NCBI GenBank assembly: GCA_016191435.1
Contig: JACPOQ010000051.1
Span: 186,001-250,000 of the forward strand
Source of the DNA: Chloroflexota bacterium
GTDB lineage: Bacteria > Chloroflexota > Dehalococcoidia > Tepidiformales > Tepidiformaceae
Reading direction: 5' to 3'
Length of the DNA: 64,000 bases
The notes beneath the pieces were generated by a model. The model saw only the letters and a program-made list of their open reading frames with translations. It was not told the origin of the DNA and ran no database searches. The position numbers were made by a program, and so were the translations under genes. Shown piece after piece: positions 49,691 through 58,804 of the stretch. Within the stretch, counting starts at the first letter, position 1; every line of letters begins with the position of its first letter.

Positions 49691-50923
49691 ATGCGCGGCT
49701 CACTGCTCTTCGTCCACGGTACGGGCGTCCGCGCCGCGGACATGAACGCCACCTTCACCCGGATCCGCGACGGGGCCAGGAAGGCCGGCATCGATGAAGG
49801 CGACGGCATTTCCGGTGTGCGCTTCGCAACCTGCGCGTGGGGCGATACCTTCGGCGTGACGCCCGGCAACATCCCCGATATCCTCCCGCCCGCCCGCACC
49901 CGTGCCGCCGCCGGGGAAGCGACGGCCGCCGAGTTGGAGCTCGCGCTCTGGGCGGTGCTGCTCGAAGACCCGCTGTTCGAACTGCGTGTCGGCGCCCAGA
50001 AGGAAGCGCCCGAGCGCGCCGCCATCAGCTTCGGCGGGCCGACGCCCGACGCCGCTGCGGTGGCCGCTCTGCAAGGGCTCGATGCGAGCGCGCTCCCGCT
50101 CGCCGGGACGGGCCTGGCGCCCGCCGCGCTGAAAGCGGCCGCGACCACCATCGCCGCGTCGCCCCTGCTCGCGCAGGCGGCGCTCACCGCCGGAAGCCCC
50201 AATAACGTGGAACTCCTCGACGCGATCGGGCGTGCCGTCGTCGCGCAGAGCATCCTCGCCGCCCAGGGTCCTGCCCCCGCAATCGCCTTCGACGCCGCGG
50301 TGCGGGATGCCACCGTGGCCGCGGTCGCGCTCGCCCTGCAGGCGGCCACCGGGCGCGGGCCGCGCGACTGGATCGGCGACCGCGCGAAGGACCTGGCCAG
50401 GAACGTCGTCACCTGGAAGCTGCGGCGGGACCGCGAGCAGATCACCGAAGGCGCCCTCCCCGGCGTCGGCGACATCCTCCTCTACCAGCGCCGCGGCGCC
50501 GCGATCCTCGACTTCATCGCCGCCGCGCTCGAACAGCTGCCGCCGCCGGTCGTGGCGCTCGGCCACAGCCTCGGCGGCATCATGCTCGTTGACCTGCTGT
50601 CGCGCGCTAACCATCCGCGCGTCGACCGGCTGGTGACCGTCGGGTCGCAGTCGCCGTTGTTCTACATCGTCGATAGCCTCAGCTCGCTGGAGCCGGGCAA
50701 GCCAGCGCAGCCGTTCACCCCGTGGCTCAACCTGTTCGACCGCAACGACTTCCTTTCGTACGTGGCCGAAGGCGTCTTCCCGCGCCCCGCCAACGGCCCG
50801 ACGCCGCCCGAGATCGAGGATTACGAGATCGATTCCGGCGTGCCCTTCCCGAACAGCCACTCGGCCTACTTCTCCCAGGACGAGACGTTCGCCATCGTCC
50901 GGGACCGGTGGCCGGCGCCATGA
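49691..50923 (+). CDS. alpha/beta hydrolase with large helical insert, caspase-operon partner
   Basis: 410 residues. SLLFVHGTGVRAADMNATFT holds the oxyanion turn; the nucleophile elbow VALGHSLGGIMLVDLLSRAN appears only at ~residue 295, so ~230 Ala-rich, mainly helical residues are inserted between. FDRNDFLSYVAEGVFPRP probably carries the acid and SHSAYFSQDETFAI the His. The fold resembles lipase/PGAP1-like hydrolases found with caspases and STAND-type proteins in conflict systems. ATG 49691 has GGAGG 7 bases upstream. Its stop overlaps the caspase gene (ATGA). Substrate (lipid or peptide ester) unknown. Confidence 0.85.
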   Translation: MRGSLLFVHGTGVRAADMNATFTRIRDGARKAGIDEGDGISGVRFATCAWGDTFGVTPGNIPDILPPARTRAAAGEATAAELELALWAVLLEDPLFELRVGAQKEAPERAAISFGGPTPDAAAVAALQGLDASALPLAGTGLAPAALKAAATTIAASPLLAQAALTAGSPNNVELLDAIGRAVVAQSILAAQGPAPAIAFDAAVRDATVAAVALALQAATGRGPRDWIGDRAKDLARNVVTWKLRRDREQITEGALPGVGDILLYQRRGAAILDFIAAALEQLPPPVVALGHSLGGIMLVDLLSRANHPRVDRLVTVGSQSPLFYIVDSLSSLEPGKPAQPFTPWLNLFDRNDFLSYVAEGVFPRPANGPTPPEIEDYEIDSGVPFPNSHSAYFSQDETFAIVRDRWPAP

Positions 50924-53478
50924 GCGCGCTCGAAGAGAAGGACACCCACGCGCTCGTTGTCGGCATCGACAAGTACGACTTCGAGGCCATCCCGCCGCTT
51001 ACTGGCGCCGTCAACGACGCGCTCGCGGCGGTCACGTGGCTGCAGGCTATCGGCGTGCCCGCGGCGAACATCTTCCTTCACGCCAAACGCGCGGCCCCGC
51101 TCGCCGGCGACCTGAAGCCCGCGGGCATCGCCCTCACGGAGTCAGCGACGGCGGACGACATCTGGGGCTCCATCCGGGAGCTGCGCAAGCGCGCGACCGG
51201 CTCCGGCCGCCTCTTCGTCTTCCTCTCGGGCCACGGCTTCTACGAGCCGAGCTCCGAGCGGCTCTTCCTGGCGCAGGATTTCGCCGACGACGACGTGCGC
51301 AAGAACCTCTCCTTGCGCGACTACCAGCGCTTCTTCCGCTCGCTCGGCTACCCGCAGCAGTTCCTGTTCATGGATGCCTGCAGCACGCTGCCCTACGCGA
51401 GCTCGGTCCGCCAGCAGATCCAGCCAGGCCTCCCGGGGCTCGATGACCCGGCGCGGGCGGATACCGGGCTCATCGCCTGCTATAGCGCCGGGCAGGGCCA
51501 GCGCGCGAACGAGGACCCGAACACGAAGCACGGCCTGTTTATGCAGGCGTTGCTCGCCGCGCTCCAGCCGGCGAACCTCGCCAGTGCGGCCGTCCCGCCC
51601 GTCGCCGTCGACCTCGACTGGCGCACTGGCACCCGCAGCCTCGATCTGTATAAGGTAATCGCCCAGTACGTCGCGACCACGGTCACGAAGGGCGCGGCGG
51701 CGCTCGGCGAGCAGCAGATCCCGGCGCTGCCGGTGATCGATGGTTCGCCCGCCATCACGAGCAAGCCCATCCTCTCGCTGACGCCCGAGGTCACCTCCAC
51801 CCTTCGCATCGAAGTCGAGCCGGCGGAGGCCTGCGCTGCCATCCAGCAGATCTTCCTGTTCCCCGTCGGCCGCATGACGCCGCTGATGCTGCCCAGCGCC
51901 ACCGACCCGCTGGCGCCGCCGCTGGAGTACGTCCTCCCCCGCGGCACGCGCGTCGATGGCAAGTGTTCGCTCGCCGGCGACGCGCCGTGGGACGTGGTCA
52001 GCGCGGCGCTCGATGTCACACTGATCGAACCCAGGCATGTGAAGGTGCTCGAATTCCGGGCCGCCCAACTGCCCGTGCAGCCATTGCCTGGCGGCACGCC
52101 CGATTCGGACATCGAGGCCGCGGCCGAGGCCCAGCCTGCCAGCGTGAAGATCGACCTCGCCAGCGCGGACGGCCGGCCGGCATACGAAATGAACGGTGAC
52201 CGCTATGCCATCGCGGCCGAGGCCGCCGGCGTGGACGTGCCCCACGATGGCGCCGAGGTGGCCGAGGGCGTGACGTTCTATCACCACGAATCCGGCCCTG
52301 AGTTCCGTGCCGCGCCCGGCCGCGTTACCGCCGCGGCCCACCTCGCCTCGCGCTGGGCCGAAGGCGTACGTACGGCCGTGGGCGGCGAGTTCTCGGTGAC
52401 CAGCACGGTGCGCGGCTGGCGCGCGCCGAAAACCGTGAGCGGCGTCCGCTTCATCCTTCCCGCCGGTGGCCCCGAATCCCTCGCTGGCGTGCTCGCCGGC
52501 CAGCCTTTGCTGACGCTCGCTTCCGCCGCCGACCCCGCGGTCGCCCTGCGGCGTCTGAGCCTCACCGCCGCCGAATCCGACCTGGTCGAAACAGGCCCCG
52601 GGCTCTTCACGGCCGCGCTGGAACTGCCGTGGGGCGCGTGGTCGGAGCTCGTCGAGGTCCCGCTTGCCGGCGAGGCGCGCGTCGAACTGCCCGAGAGTGT
52701 TGGCGTGCCGCCGCTGCGCGTGGCGCTGCGTGGCCGCGCCCGCCAGCCGGGCCAGATTTCCGCGCTCGCCAGCGATACCTTCGCCGGCACGAGCGGCAAC
52801 GGCCTCTTCGGTCGCCCCGGCCTTGGCTCCGCCGAGAGCTACTTCGCCGCGGTTTCGGGCCGCGGCAGCGTCGCCGTCGCGGAGTTCATGGACCGCGACC
52901 CCGGCGCGCCCTGGTACGTGACTATCGCGGGCGACCGCCGGATCTCGTTCCCGCTCTATCGCGACCGCAGCTTCGGCGCGGCCCGTGGGCCCGCGGGCAC
53001 GCGAGTCGAGCCGCTCTCGGCGGTCGAGGCGCCGGAATGGGACAAGCTCATCGCCGCCGGCCGCCTCGACGCGCTCACGCCGGAGGAGGCCGAGCGCCTC
53101 AGCTTCGGTAAATGGGAGGACGAACTCCTCGGCGTCGCCGCCGCCTACGCCCTCTGGTCCCAGCCCCACGGGGACTTCCTCCGGGGCGTCCTCGGGAACC
53201 TCGGCGGGCTCGTCCAGTGCGCCGACCTCGACCTCCTGCGGCTCGCGTCCGACTTCCCCGCCTACGACGCTGCCCCGGATGTCCTGCGGGAACGGTTGGA
53301 GCGCCCCGCGGGCCGGGGAGAAGTGCCGCTCTTCAGCTGGGGCGTCGGACTGGCCCTGCGCCTGACCGGCGGCGCCCCACTCGGCGATGATGAGCCGCTC
53401 GGCCGCTGGCGCACGGCGCTCAGGGCGATCGCGGCCGGGCTTTCGCCCATCTCCGCGTGGACCTGCTGGACGGAGTGA
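50920..53478 (+). CDS. caspase-like (peptidase C14) protein with long C-terminal region
   Basis: 852 residues. Residues ~8-240: caspase/metacaspase fold starting THALVVGIDKYDFEAIPPLT, with catalytic His in LFVFLSGHGFYEP and Cys in QFLFMDACSTLPYASS (about residues 108 and 155); DTGLIACYSAGQGQRANED and HGLFMQALLAAL follow as in C14. Residues ~300-750 are beta-rich and low in recognisable motifs; ~750-852 are helical. No signal or membrane segment, so it is cytoplasmic. Co-translated with the alpha/beta hydrolase. Prokaryotic caspases act in abortive-infection-type responses or stress proteolysis; this context supports an effector/hydrolase pair, but function is inferred. Confidence 0.88.
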   Translation: MSALEEKDTHALVVGIDKYDFEAIPPLTGAVNDALAAVTWLQAIGVPAANIFLHAKRAAPLAGDLKPAGIALTESATADDIWGSIRELRKRATGSGRLFVFLSGHGFYEPSSERLFLAQDFADDDVRKNLSLRDYQRFFRSLGYPQQFLFMDACSTLPYASSVRQQIQPGLPGLDDPARADTGLIACYSAGQGQRANEDPNTKHGLFMQALLAALQPANLASAAVPPVAVDLDWRTGTRSLDLYKVIAQYVATTVTKGAAALGEQQIPALPVIDGSPAITSKPILSLTPEVTSTLRIEVEPAEACAAIQQIFLFPVGRMTPLMLPSATDPLAPPLEYVLPRGTRVDGKCSLAGDAPWDVVSAALDVTLIEPRHVKVLEFRAAQLPVQPLPGGTPDSDIEAAAEAQPASVKIDLASADGRPAYEMNGDRYAIAAEAAGVDVPHDGAEVAEGVTFYHHESGPEFRAAPGRVTAAAHLASRWAEGVRTAVGGEFSVTSTVRGWRAPKTVSGVRFILPAGGPESLAGVLAGQPLLTLASAADPAVALRRLSLTAAESDLVETGPGLFTAALELPWGAWSELVEVPLAGEARVELPESVGVPPLRVALRGRARQPGQISALASDTFAGTSGNGLFGRPGLGSAESYFAAVSGRGSVAVAEFMDRDPGAPWYVTIAGDRRISFPLYRDRSFGAARGPAGTRVEPLSAVEAPEWDKLIAAGRLDALTPEEAERLSFGKWEDELLGVAAAYALWSQPHGDFLRGVLGNLGGLVQCADLDLLRLASDFPAYDAAPDVLRERLERPAGRGEVPLFSWGVGLALRLTGGAPLGDDEPLGRWRTALRAIAAGLSPISAWTCWTE

Positions 53479-53566
53479 ACCACTGCCTTCCGTTCTTAAC
53501 CCGAAGTATGCCGGCCTGTGATCAGGGAATCCTCTTGCTTTTCGGCCGCCCGCCGATGATTACCGA

Positions 53567-54367
53567 GTGCGCATCATTGCGGTTCTTCGCGCGGATCGAC
53601 GCCTCGCGTCCGTTGTGGCCGGGGCCGCGCTCTTTCTTGCGCTCTACGCCGCGATGCTGGCTTTCGCCGCCTACGATGATGCGCTCGCGATCGCGTTCAA
53701 CATCCCGCCGCTGGCGGCACTCGTGTTCGTGCTGCTGGCGGTGCTGCACGAAAATCGCCGGCTCCTCCGCAAGCTCGCCGCCGAAGTGGATGCGCGCATC
53801 CGGCTCGTGGGCGAAGTCGAAACGCGCGCCGCGGAGCTCGAACGGTTGCGCGCCGAGGCCCAGCACCTCGCCGACCACGATGTGCTTACCGGCATCCTCA
53901 ACCGCCGCGCCTGGTTCGCGCGCGCCACGGAGGTCCGGCCAACGGCCATTGCCCTGTTCGACATCGACTTTTTCAAGGCCGTCAACGATACCTACGGGCA
54001 CCCCGCGGGCGATGCGGTGCTCACCGAGGTGGCGCAGCGGCTGGGCGGCATGCTCGGCAGCGACGCGGTCATCGGCCGGCTGGGTGGAGAGGAGTTCGGC
54101 GTGCTCCTTTCCGGCAGCTGGGACGCCGCCATCGCCGCCTGCCGTTCGGCGATCGACCTGATCCCGGCGATACCGGTGCTGCTCAGTGGCGGCACGCTGC
54201 TGACCATCTCGGCCAGTGCCGGCCTTGCCCCCTGGCGCCCCGGCCCCACGCGCGAGTCATCGCTCGCTCGTACCTACGAAGATGCCGACCGCGCGCTCTA
54301 TGAAGCGAAGGAATCCGGCCGCATGCGCCTCGTGACGTACGCCGGCGACGCCGCTAACGCGGCCTGA
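53567..54367 (+). CDS. diguanylate cyclase with two N-terminal membrane helices
   Basis: 266 residues. Two hydrophobic helices (ASVVAGAALFLALYAAMLAF and AFNIPPLAALVFVLLAVL, residues ~13-60), a coiled coil (HENRRLLRKLAAEVDARIRL to ~110), then a GGDEF domain: HDVLTGILNRRAWFARATEV, LFDIDFFKAVNDTYGHPAGD, and active-site loop RLGGEEFGVLL. GGEEF is a catalytic form, so cyclic-di-GMP synthesis is expected. No RxxD inhibitory site is evident before it. GTG start. Convergent with the GH38 gene, 6 bases apart. Confidence 0.93.
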   Translation: MRIIAVLRADRRLASVVAGAALFLALYAAMLAFAAYDDALAIAFNIPPLAALVFVLLAVLHENRRLLRKLAAEVDARIRLVGEVETRAAELERLRAEAQHLADHDVLTGILNRRAWFARATEVRPTAIALFDIDFFKAVNDTYGHPAGDAVLTEVAQRLGGMLGSDAVIGRLGGEEFGVLLSGSWDAAIAACRSAIDLIPAIPVLLSGGTLLTISASAGLAPWRPGPTRESSLARTYEDADRALYEAKESGRMRLVTYAGDAANAA

Positions 54368-54373
54368 CCGCTG

Positions 54374-57169
54374 CTACTCGCGCCGCCCGAACCGCACCGT
54401 CGCGATTTGCCACGGCCGCAACGGAAAACGCCAGCCCTCCCCGCCACTTTCGACATCGCCCACGTGGCGCTCGAGCAGGTCCGTCAGCCCAGCGCCCGGG
54501 CTCCCGCCGGGTACGTGGAGCGCGGCGTCGAGCGCGCCCTCGGCGGCGCTGTACACCCGCGCGATGGGCGCGCCATCGGCGTGGCTGCGGTGCAGCGCCG
54601 AGGGCACCATCAGCGGCGAATCGAACCGCGCCAGCGGCGCTGCCTGCCCGCGCGAGCCCTCGTGGCCATTCGTCGCATAGGCGAGCGGCCTGTGCGCGAA
54701 CCCGTGGGCGAGCGGCTGCACCCGTGCTTCGCGCCAGCCGCCCCGGTACGTCGTGAGCGCGTATTCGAATGTATGGCTGCCCGGCAGCTGCGCATCCGGC
54801 GTCGCCAGCATTGGCCCCGCGCCCCCGTGCCGCGACACGAGGTCCGGCCGCGAGAGCCACCCCACCGCCCGCAGCAGCGTGAGCGCGTACGCCTGCCGAC
54901 CCTCCGCGTCGCGCACGACTTCGCCTTCGGGCAGCCCGCGGTTGAAGACAGCCACGCCCAGCCCGTCCGCTTCGAAGGCAGCGAACGTCTTCTGCGGGAA
55001 CGTTGTGGGCGGCTGTTCGAGGCTGACGCCGTTCCACGGCGCCGGCGCAAGCGGCCGCGTGGCCACGTGGAACTGGTTCTCGGTGATCGCGTGCGTGATC
55101 TCGAACGGGAGCGGGAAGAGCGTCCGCAGGCGGTGGTCCTCGGACTCGTTATGCACGGTTACCCGGAAATCGACCCACGGTACCGCGGTCCAGAGCGTGA
55201 CCTCGGTCAGCACGGGCAGCCATTCGCTGTCGCGCCGCGGCCGCCGCGTGCGCCGCGCGTTCAGCCGTTGCGGCACCTCCAGGATCGTCAGGTAGCGCAA
55301 CGTGGCCGAGACCGCGTTTGCGGTGACCGCGAGGACTTCACGCGACTCGGGCCGCGTGACCGCATCGGGCAGGATGTCGGCGTTGTATTCGTCGCCCCGG
55401 TCGCCCTCGTCGACGAAGGCGTTCACGTTGCGGAGGTCGATGGCGTGCTGCCAATCGCGCACGTGCAGGCCGCCCTTGCGCAGGCGCACCTCGTAAAACT
55501 GGTTCGAGATGCTCGCCTCCCCGGTCGCGACATCCAGCTGGAAGCCCGCGTCGAGCTCGCGGCCGCCTTCGCCGCCGGTCGCCGGGACGGGCGTCAGCAG
55601 CTGGACGCCGATGGTGTCGCTCGCCGGGAGCACCGCGTGCAGCGTCCTGCGCGCGGGACGGTAGACCACGACCTCGGCTGTGTCGGCGAGGTTATTCGCC
55701 ACGACTTCGCGCACTTCCCGCCGCACGGCGTCGCAATCGACGGTGTTCAGCGCATCGCCCACGGCCGTCGTCACGCGCAGGCGCCGGTCTTCGAGCGACC
55801 AGGTCATCCCCTCGACGTAGTGGTTGTCGTAGCGGCCCTCGCGGATGAAGTCGAGGTGGCGGAGGGCGCCCTCGGGCGACACCTCTTCGTGCCTCAGCGG
55901 CTCACCGCGCTCCTCGAATGTCAGCGCGTAGGGGGTGGCGCGGCCGTCGGCCAGCCGTAGCCAGCCCTCCTGCTCCCACGTGTCCGGCACCTCGCATTCG
56001 ATGACGGCCGGCGCGTGCGGCACGGGCCGGAAGATGGCGACTCCGCCCACCGCCGGCGCCTCCATGCGGCCCACGATGTGGCCCATCGCCTCCCGCGCGA
56101 CCTGCCGGGCGAGCTGCTCCGCGCGGTCGTAGCGCGGGAACATCTCGCGGTGCGTCTGGTCGGCGCTGCAGCCGCAGATGGAATCGTGGGGGGTATTTTC
56201 GAGCGCGAGCCGCCACGCATGCTTGAGCGCCGGCAGCCCATCGGGGCCGCCGTGCAGCCAGGCGAGCAGCTCCAGCGGCTCGGCCACGCGCTCCAGCACC
56301 GACCCCACCTGGAAGTCCCGCTGCTTGATGTTCATGCGCGCGGAGAGCACGCCCACCAGCACGTTCGAGCGGTCCGGCGACCGCAGTTCACCTTCGTGTA
56401 CCACATCGTCGATCCCGGCCGCGAGCTGCGCGCGTTCGTATTCGCCCAACGTGGCCAGCCGGAAGTCGTAGCCGTGACCGGCCGCCGCCGCGAGCGCACC
56501 CGGGACGTGCTTCTCCATGCGCGAATGGTCGGTGCCGTTCATCAGCAGGGCGGGCTCATCGTCGCGGCGGTCGCGCTCTTGCCGCCGCACGCGCTCGACC
56601 AGCTGGCGCGGTTCTTCCGGCAGCCGCCAGCCGCTGGAGTAGCTGTTGCGCAGGTAGAGCACGGGCAGGCGCGTGCCGTCGGGCGCCTCCCACTGGAAGC
56701 TCCACCCGGCGATGGCATCGGGCACCCCTCGCCAGAGGCACGCCGACGTCAGCCCCAACTGCGCCATGATCTGCGGCATCTGCGCGATGTGCCCGAACTG
56801 GTCGGCGCAGTGGCCGACGCAGAGCCCGCCGCCGAGCGTCTGGGCCTGGCGGATCCCGCGCTGGAGGCTGCGGATGTGCGATTCGCCGCTCGGCAGGAAC
56901 TCGTCCGGCTGCACCCACCACGGCCCGATGGCGATCCGCCCGCTTTCGACCATCGCGCGCAGGCGGCCGGCGTCTTCCGGCCGCAGCTCCAGGTAGTCCT
57001 CGATGACGATGGTCTGGCCATCGAGCGTGAAGCAGCGGTACTCGGGGTGCTGCTCCATGTGGTCGAGCAGCTCGTCGATCATCTGGACGAGCCGCCAGCG
57101 GAACAGCTCGTGCGGCTGGTACCACTCCCGGTCCCAGTGGCAATGGGGGACGACATACACAGTGCGCAT
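54374..57169 (-). CDS. GH38 alpha-mannosidase family glycoside hydrolase (MngB-like)
   Basis: 931 residues. N-terminal catalytic domain: VYVVPHCHWDREWYQPHELF with zinc ligands H-x-H-W-D, VQPDEFLPSGESHIRSLQRG, and the nucleophile in VGHCADQFGHIAQMPQIMAQ. The helical domain contains LENTPHDSICGCSADQTHRE with the third zinc region. C-terminal beta domains follow (~residues 400-931). The short H-C-H-W-D-R-E-W and D-S-I-C-G-C-S motifs fit the mannosylglycerate hydrolase/bacterial alpha-mannosidase group, so the substrate may be a mannosylated compatible solute or glycan. No signal peptide: cytoplasmic. No transport genes nearby. Confidence 0.94.
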   Translation of the reverse strand: MRTVYVVPHCHWDREWYQPHELFRWRLVQMIDELLDHMEQHPEYRCFTLDGQTIVIEDYLELRPEDAGRLRAMVESGRIAIGPWWVQPDEFLPSGESHIRSLQRGIRQAQTLGGGLCVGHCADQFGHIAQMPQIMAQLGLTSACLWRGVPDAIAGWSFQWEAPDGTRLPVLYLRNSYSSGWRLPEEPRQLVERVRRQERDRRDDEPALLMNGTDHSRMEKHVPGALAAAAGHGYDFRLATLGEYERAQLAAGIDDVVHEGELRSPDRSNVLVGVLSARMNIKQRDFQVGSVLERVAEPLELLAWLHGGPDGLPALKHAWRLALENTPHDSICGCSADQTHREMFPRYDRAEQLARQVAREAMGHIVGRMEAPAVGGVAIFRPVPHAPAVIECEVPDTWEQEGWLRLADGRATPYALTFEERGEPLRHEEVSPEGALRHLDFIREGRYDNHYVEGMTWSLEDRRLRVTTAVGDALNTVDCDAVRREVREVVANNLADTAEVVVYRPARRTLHAVLPASDTIGVQLLTPVPATGGEGGRELDAGFQLDVATGEASISNQFYEVRLRKGGLHVRDWQHAIDLRNVNAFVDEGDRGDEYNADILPDAVTRPESREVLAVTANAVSATLRYLTILEVPQRLNARRTRRPRRDSEWLPVLTEVTLWTAVPWVDFRVTVHNESEDHRLRTLFPLPFEITHAITENQFHVATRPLAPAPWNGVSLEQPPTTFPQKTFAAFEADGLGVAVFNRGLPEGEVVRDAEGRQAYALTLLRAVGWLSRPDLVSRHGGAGPMLATPDAQLPGSHTFEYALTTYRGGWREARVQPLAHGFAHRPLAYATNGHEGSRGQAAPLARFDSPLMVPSALHRSHADGAPIARVYSAAEGALDAALHVPGGSPGAGLTDLLERHVGDVESGGEGWRFPLRPWQIATVRFGRRE

Positions 57170-57182
57170 GGCGCCAGAGTAG

Positions 57183-57359
57183 CGTGTCGGCGTGAACGGC
57201 GTAGGGGCGTGACGGAGTGTCGGCGTGACGGAGTAGTGGCGTCACGGGATGCGGGCTGGCGAGCGGCAGGAGAGGCAGGTGTTGCCCGGGTAGGGATTCT
57301 CTCCCTACCGGTCGCGGCTCTGACGAACCCTACGCCGATACGCCCCTACGCCGTCACGC
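57183..57359. repeat. R4 palindromic repeat region with inner hairpin
   Basis: Left arm GTGAACGGCGTAGGGGCGTG (57193-57212) and right arm CTACGCCGATACGCCCCTAC plus GCCGTCACGC (57330-57359) are complementary; between them lies a hairpin GGTAGGGA-TTCTC-TCCCTACC (57289-57309) that could end transcription of the VOC gene. It separates the GH38 start from the VOC stop, which falls at the edge of the right arm. Sister of 28793-28916. Confidence 0.65.
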
Positions 57360-57821
57360 AAACCTGGCCAGGTCGCGCTGTAGATCGAGCTGGCCGATGG
57401 TCGGGGTCGCTTCCGCCTCGCCCCAGTGCTCGCGCGGCACGGCCCACATGATTTCGAACTCGTTCCCGTCGGGGTCCTTCGCGTAGAGCGACTTCGACAC
57501 CCCATGGTCGCTCTGGCCGACGAGCGCGCCCATGTTCGCGAGCTGGGTCTGCGCGGCCGCAAGGTCGCCGAGCGTTGGCACCTCCCACGCGAGGTGGTAG
57601 AGCCCGGTCGCGCCGGGCGGGGGTGATGGCGCCCGTTCGCCGACGGCAAACAGCCCGAGGTCGTGGTGGTTCGTGGCCAGCGGCGAACGCAGGAACCCCG
57701 CCCGGGCCCCCATCTGCTGCACGACTTCGAACCCGAACGCCTCCTTATAGAATGCGATGGAGCGTTCGACATCGCGCACGTACAACACGGCATGATTCAG
57801 GCGGGTAACGGGGATGGACAT
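57354..57821 (-). CDS. VOC/glyoxalase family protein (extradiol dioxygenase-like)
   Basis: 155 residues. Two beta-alpha-beta-beta-beta modules: RLNHAVLYVRDVERSIAFYK with first metal His, TGLYHLAWEVPTLGDLAAAQ with second His, and DPDGNEFEIMWAVP with the Glu ligand, a complete 2-His-1-Glu site as in catechol-2,3-dioxygenase-like and glyoxalase proteins. A GGAGGAG site sits 6 bases before ATG 57821. Single domain, probably dimeric. Substrate unknown. Confidence 0.92.
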   Translation of the reverse strand: MSIPVTRLNHAVLYVRDVERSIAFYKEAFGFEVVQQMGARAGFLRSPLATNHHDLGLFAVGERAPSPPPGATGLYHLAWEVPTLGDLAAAQTQLANMGALVGQSDHGVSKSLYAKDPDGNEFEIMWAVPREHWGEAEATPTIGQLDLQRDLARFA

Positions 57822-57914
57822 GGGGGACTCCTCCGGCTTGCACAGCACTTACTTCTTGTAAGCAGCGTAGCGATCCCGGCGCCCGCCGGTCAAGCCTACT
57901 AAGTCGTTGTCCTT

Positions 57915-58422
57915 CTACGGCTGCCCGCTCACCGCCACGGTCCAAAAACCACCGGGGCCGTTCCAGACCAGTACCCAGTCGCGGAGGGTGTTGCGCCCGA
58001 TCAGACAGATCAGCTGTTGCGGCGGTTGGATGGGAATGGTTTGGCCCGCCAGGTTGGAACCGATCACCTGCTCGAGCTCTAGCGACCATCCCGTCGCGGG
58101 AAAGAAGATGCGGGCGGCATACACGTTCTGCGTCACGGGCCCGTTGGCCGTTCCCATCGCGATGGTGTCGACCGGCTGCAAGCCCAGCGTTGCGAGGTTG
58201 GCCTCGTGGACCGACAGTCATCGTGGCGCCAGTGTCAACGATCGCCAGGCCCGTTTGAGGTGCGGGGACCGGGGCGCCGTTGCGCGCGAGACTGTCCGCA
58301 ATCGCCTGAGGAACGTGAACCTCGACCGGAAAGTATGCCCCCGCGATGACAAGCCCATCCGGATCGATGGGGATGGCCATCGGTGTTTGAGTCATAAAGT
58401 GGTTGTAAATCGTGATCGCCAT
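57915..58422 (-). pseudogene. retropepsin-like aspartic protease, frameshifted
   Basis: From ATG 58422 the frame reads AIPIDPDGLVIAGAYFPVEV, then GLAIVDTGATMT with the aspartic-protease D-T-G-A triad (~residue 63). After ATMTV the frame is lost; continuing one base over restores VHEANLATLGLQPVDTIAMG, VYAARIFFPATGWSLELEQV and LICLIGRNTLRDWVLVWNGP, the rest of a retropepsin fold with its I-G-(R/M)-N-x-L end, to a stop at 57915. One extra base near 58218 explains it. Full length would be ~168 residues, normal for the bacterial single-domain family. It overlaps the upstream small gene by one base. Confidence 0.8.
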
Positions 58423-58664
58423 CAGCCAGCGAATAGTATCCCGGCGTTGAGTGCCGGCGAATGCACGGGTGCATGGTCCTTAATCTGGCGAACCATGAAA
58501 CTTTGGGTCCCATGAGCGGCAACTCCCGCTACATAAGCCTCGGCGAAAGTCGTAAACGTGCCCTCGACAGTATCGCCCTTTATGAGAGCGAACTGGCCCT
58601 CGTGATGCTGGCGCAGATCCTCCAGGTGCCGTTCGAATGTTCGAAGCTCCGTTTCTAGCGCCAT
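58422..58664 (-). CDS. small protein paired with retropepsin-like protease
   Basis: 80 residues: MALETELRTFERHLEDLRQH, then EGQFALIKGDTVEGTFTTFA and EAYVAGVAAHGTQSFMVRQI. The pattern E-G-x-(F/Y)-A-L-I-K-G-D-x-(V/I)-x-G-x-(F/Y)-x-(T/S)-x-x-E-A-Y is a known small conserved family found directly upstream of retropepsin-like genes in many bacteria. Translation is coupled to the protease (TGATG). Role unknown; a chaperone or inhibitor of the protease is a possibility. ATG 58664; longer in-frame extension is not conserved. Confidence 0.8.
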   Translation of the reverse strand: MALETELRTFERHLEDLRQHHEGQFALIKGDTVEGTFTTFAEAYVAGVAAHGTQSFMVRQIKDHAPVHSPALNAGILFAG

Positions 58665-58804
58665 GCCGCCTCCGATCGCGCTGTTGATCTTAGCACGGCG
58701 TGCCCGGCGCCTGTTGCAGCTGATCCGCAAGATTCGCGCTCGTTCCCCGGTCCGCCCCGCCGTTGCCCTGTTCCGCATCCCGGCCCCATAGTGGCTATCC
58801 GAGC

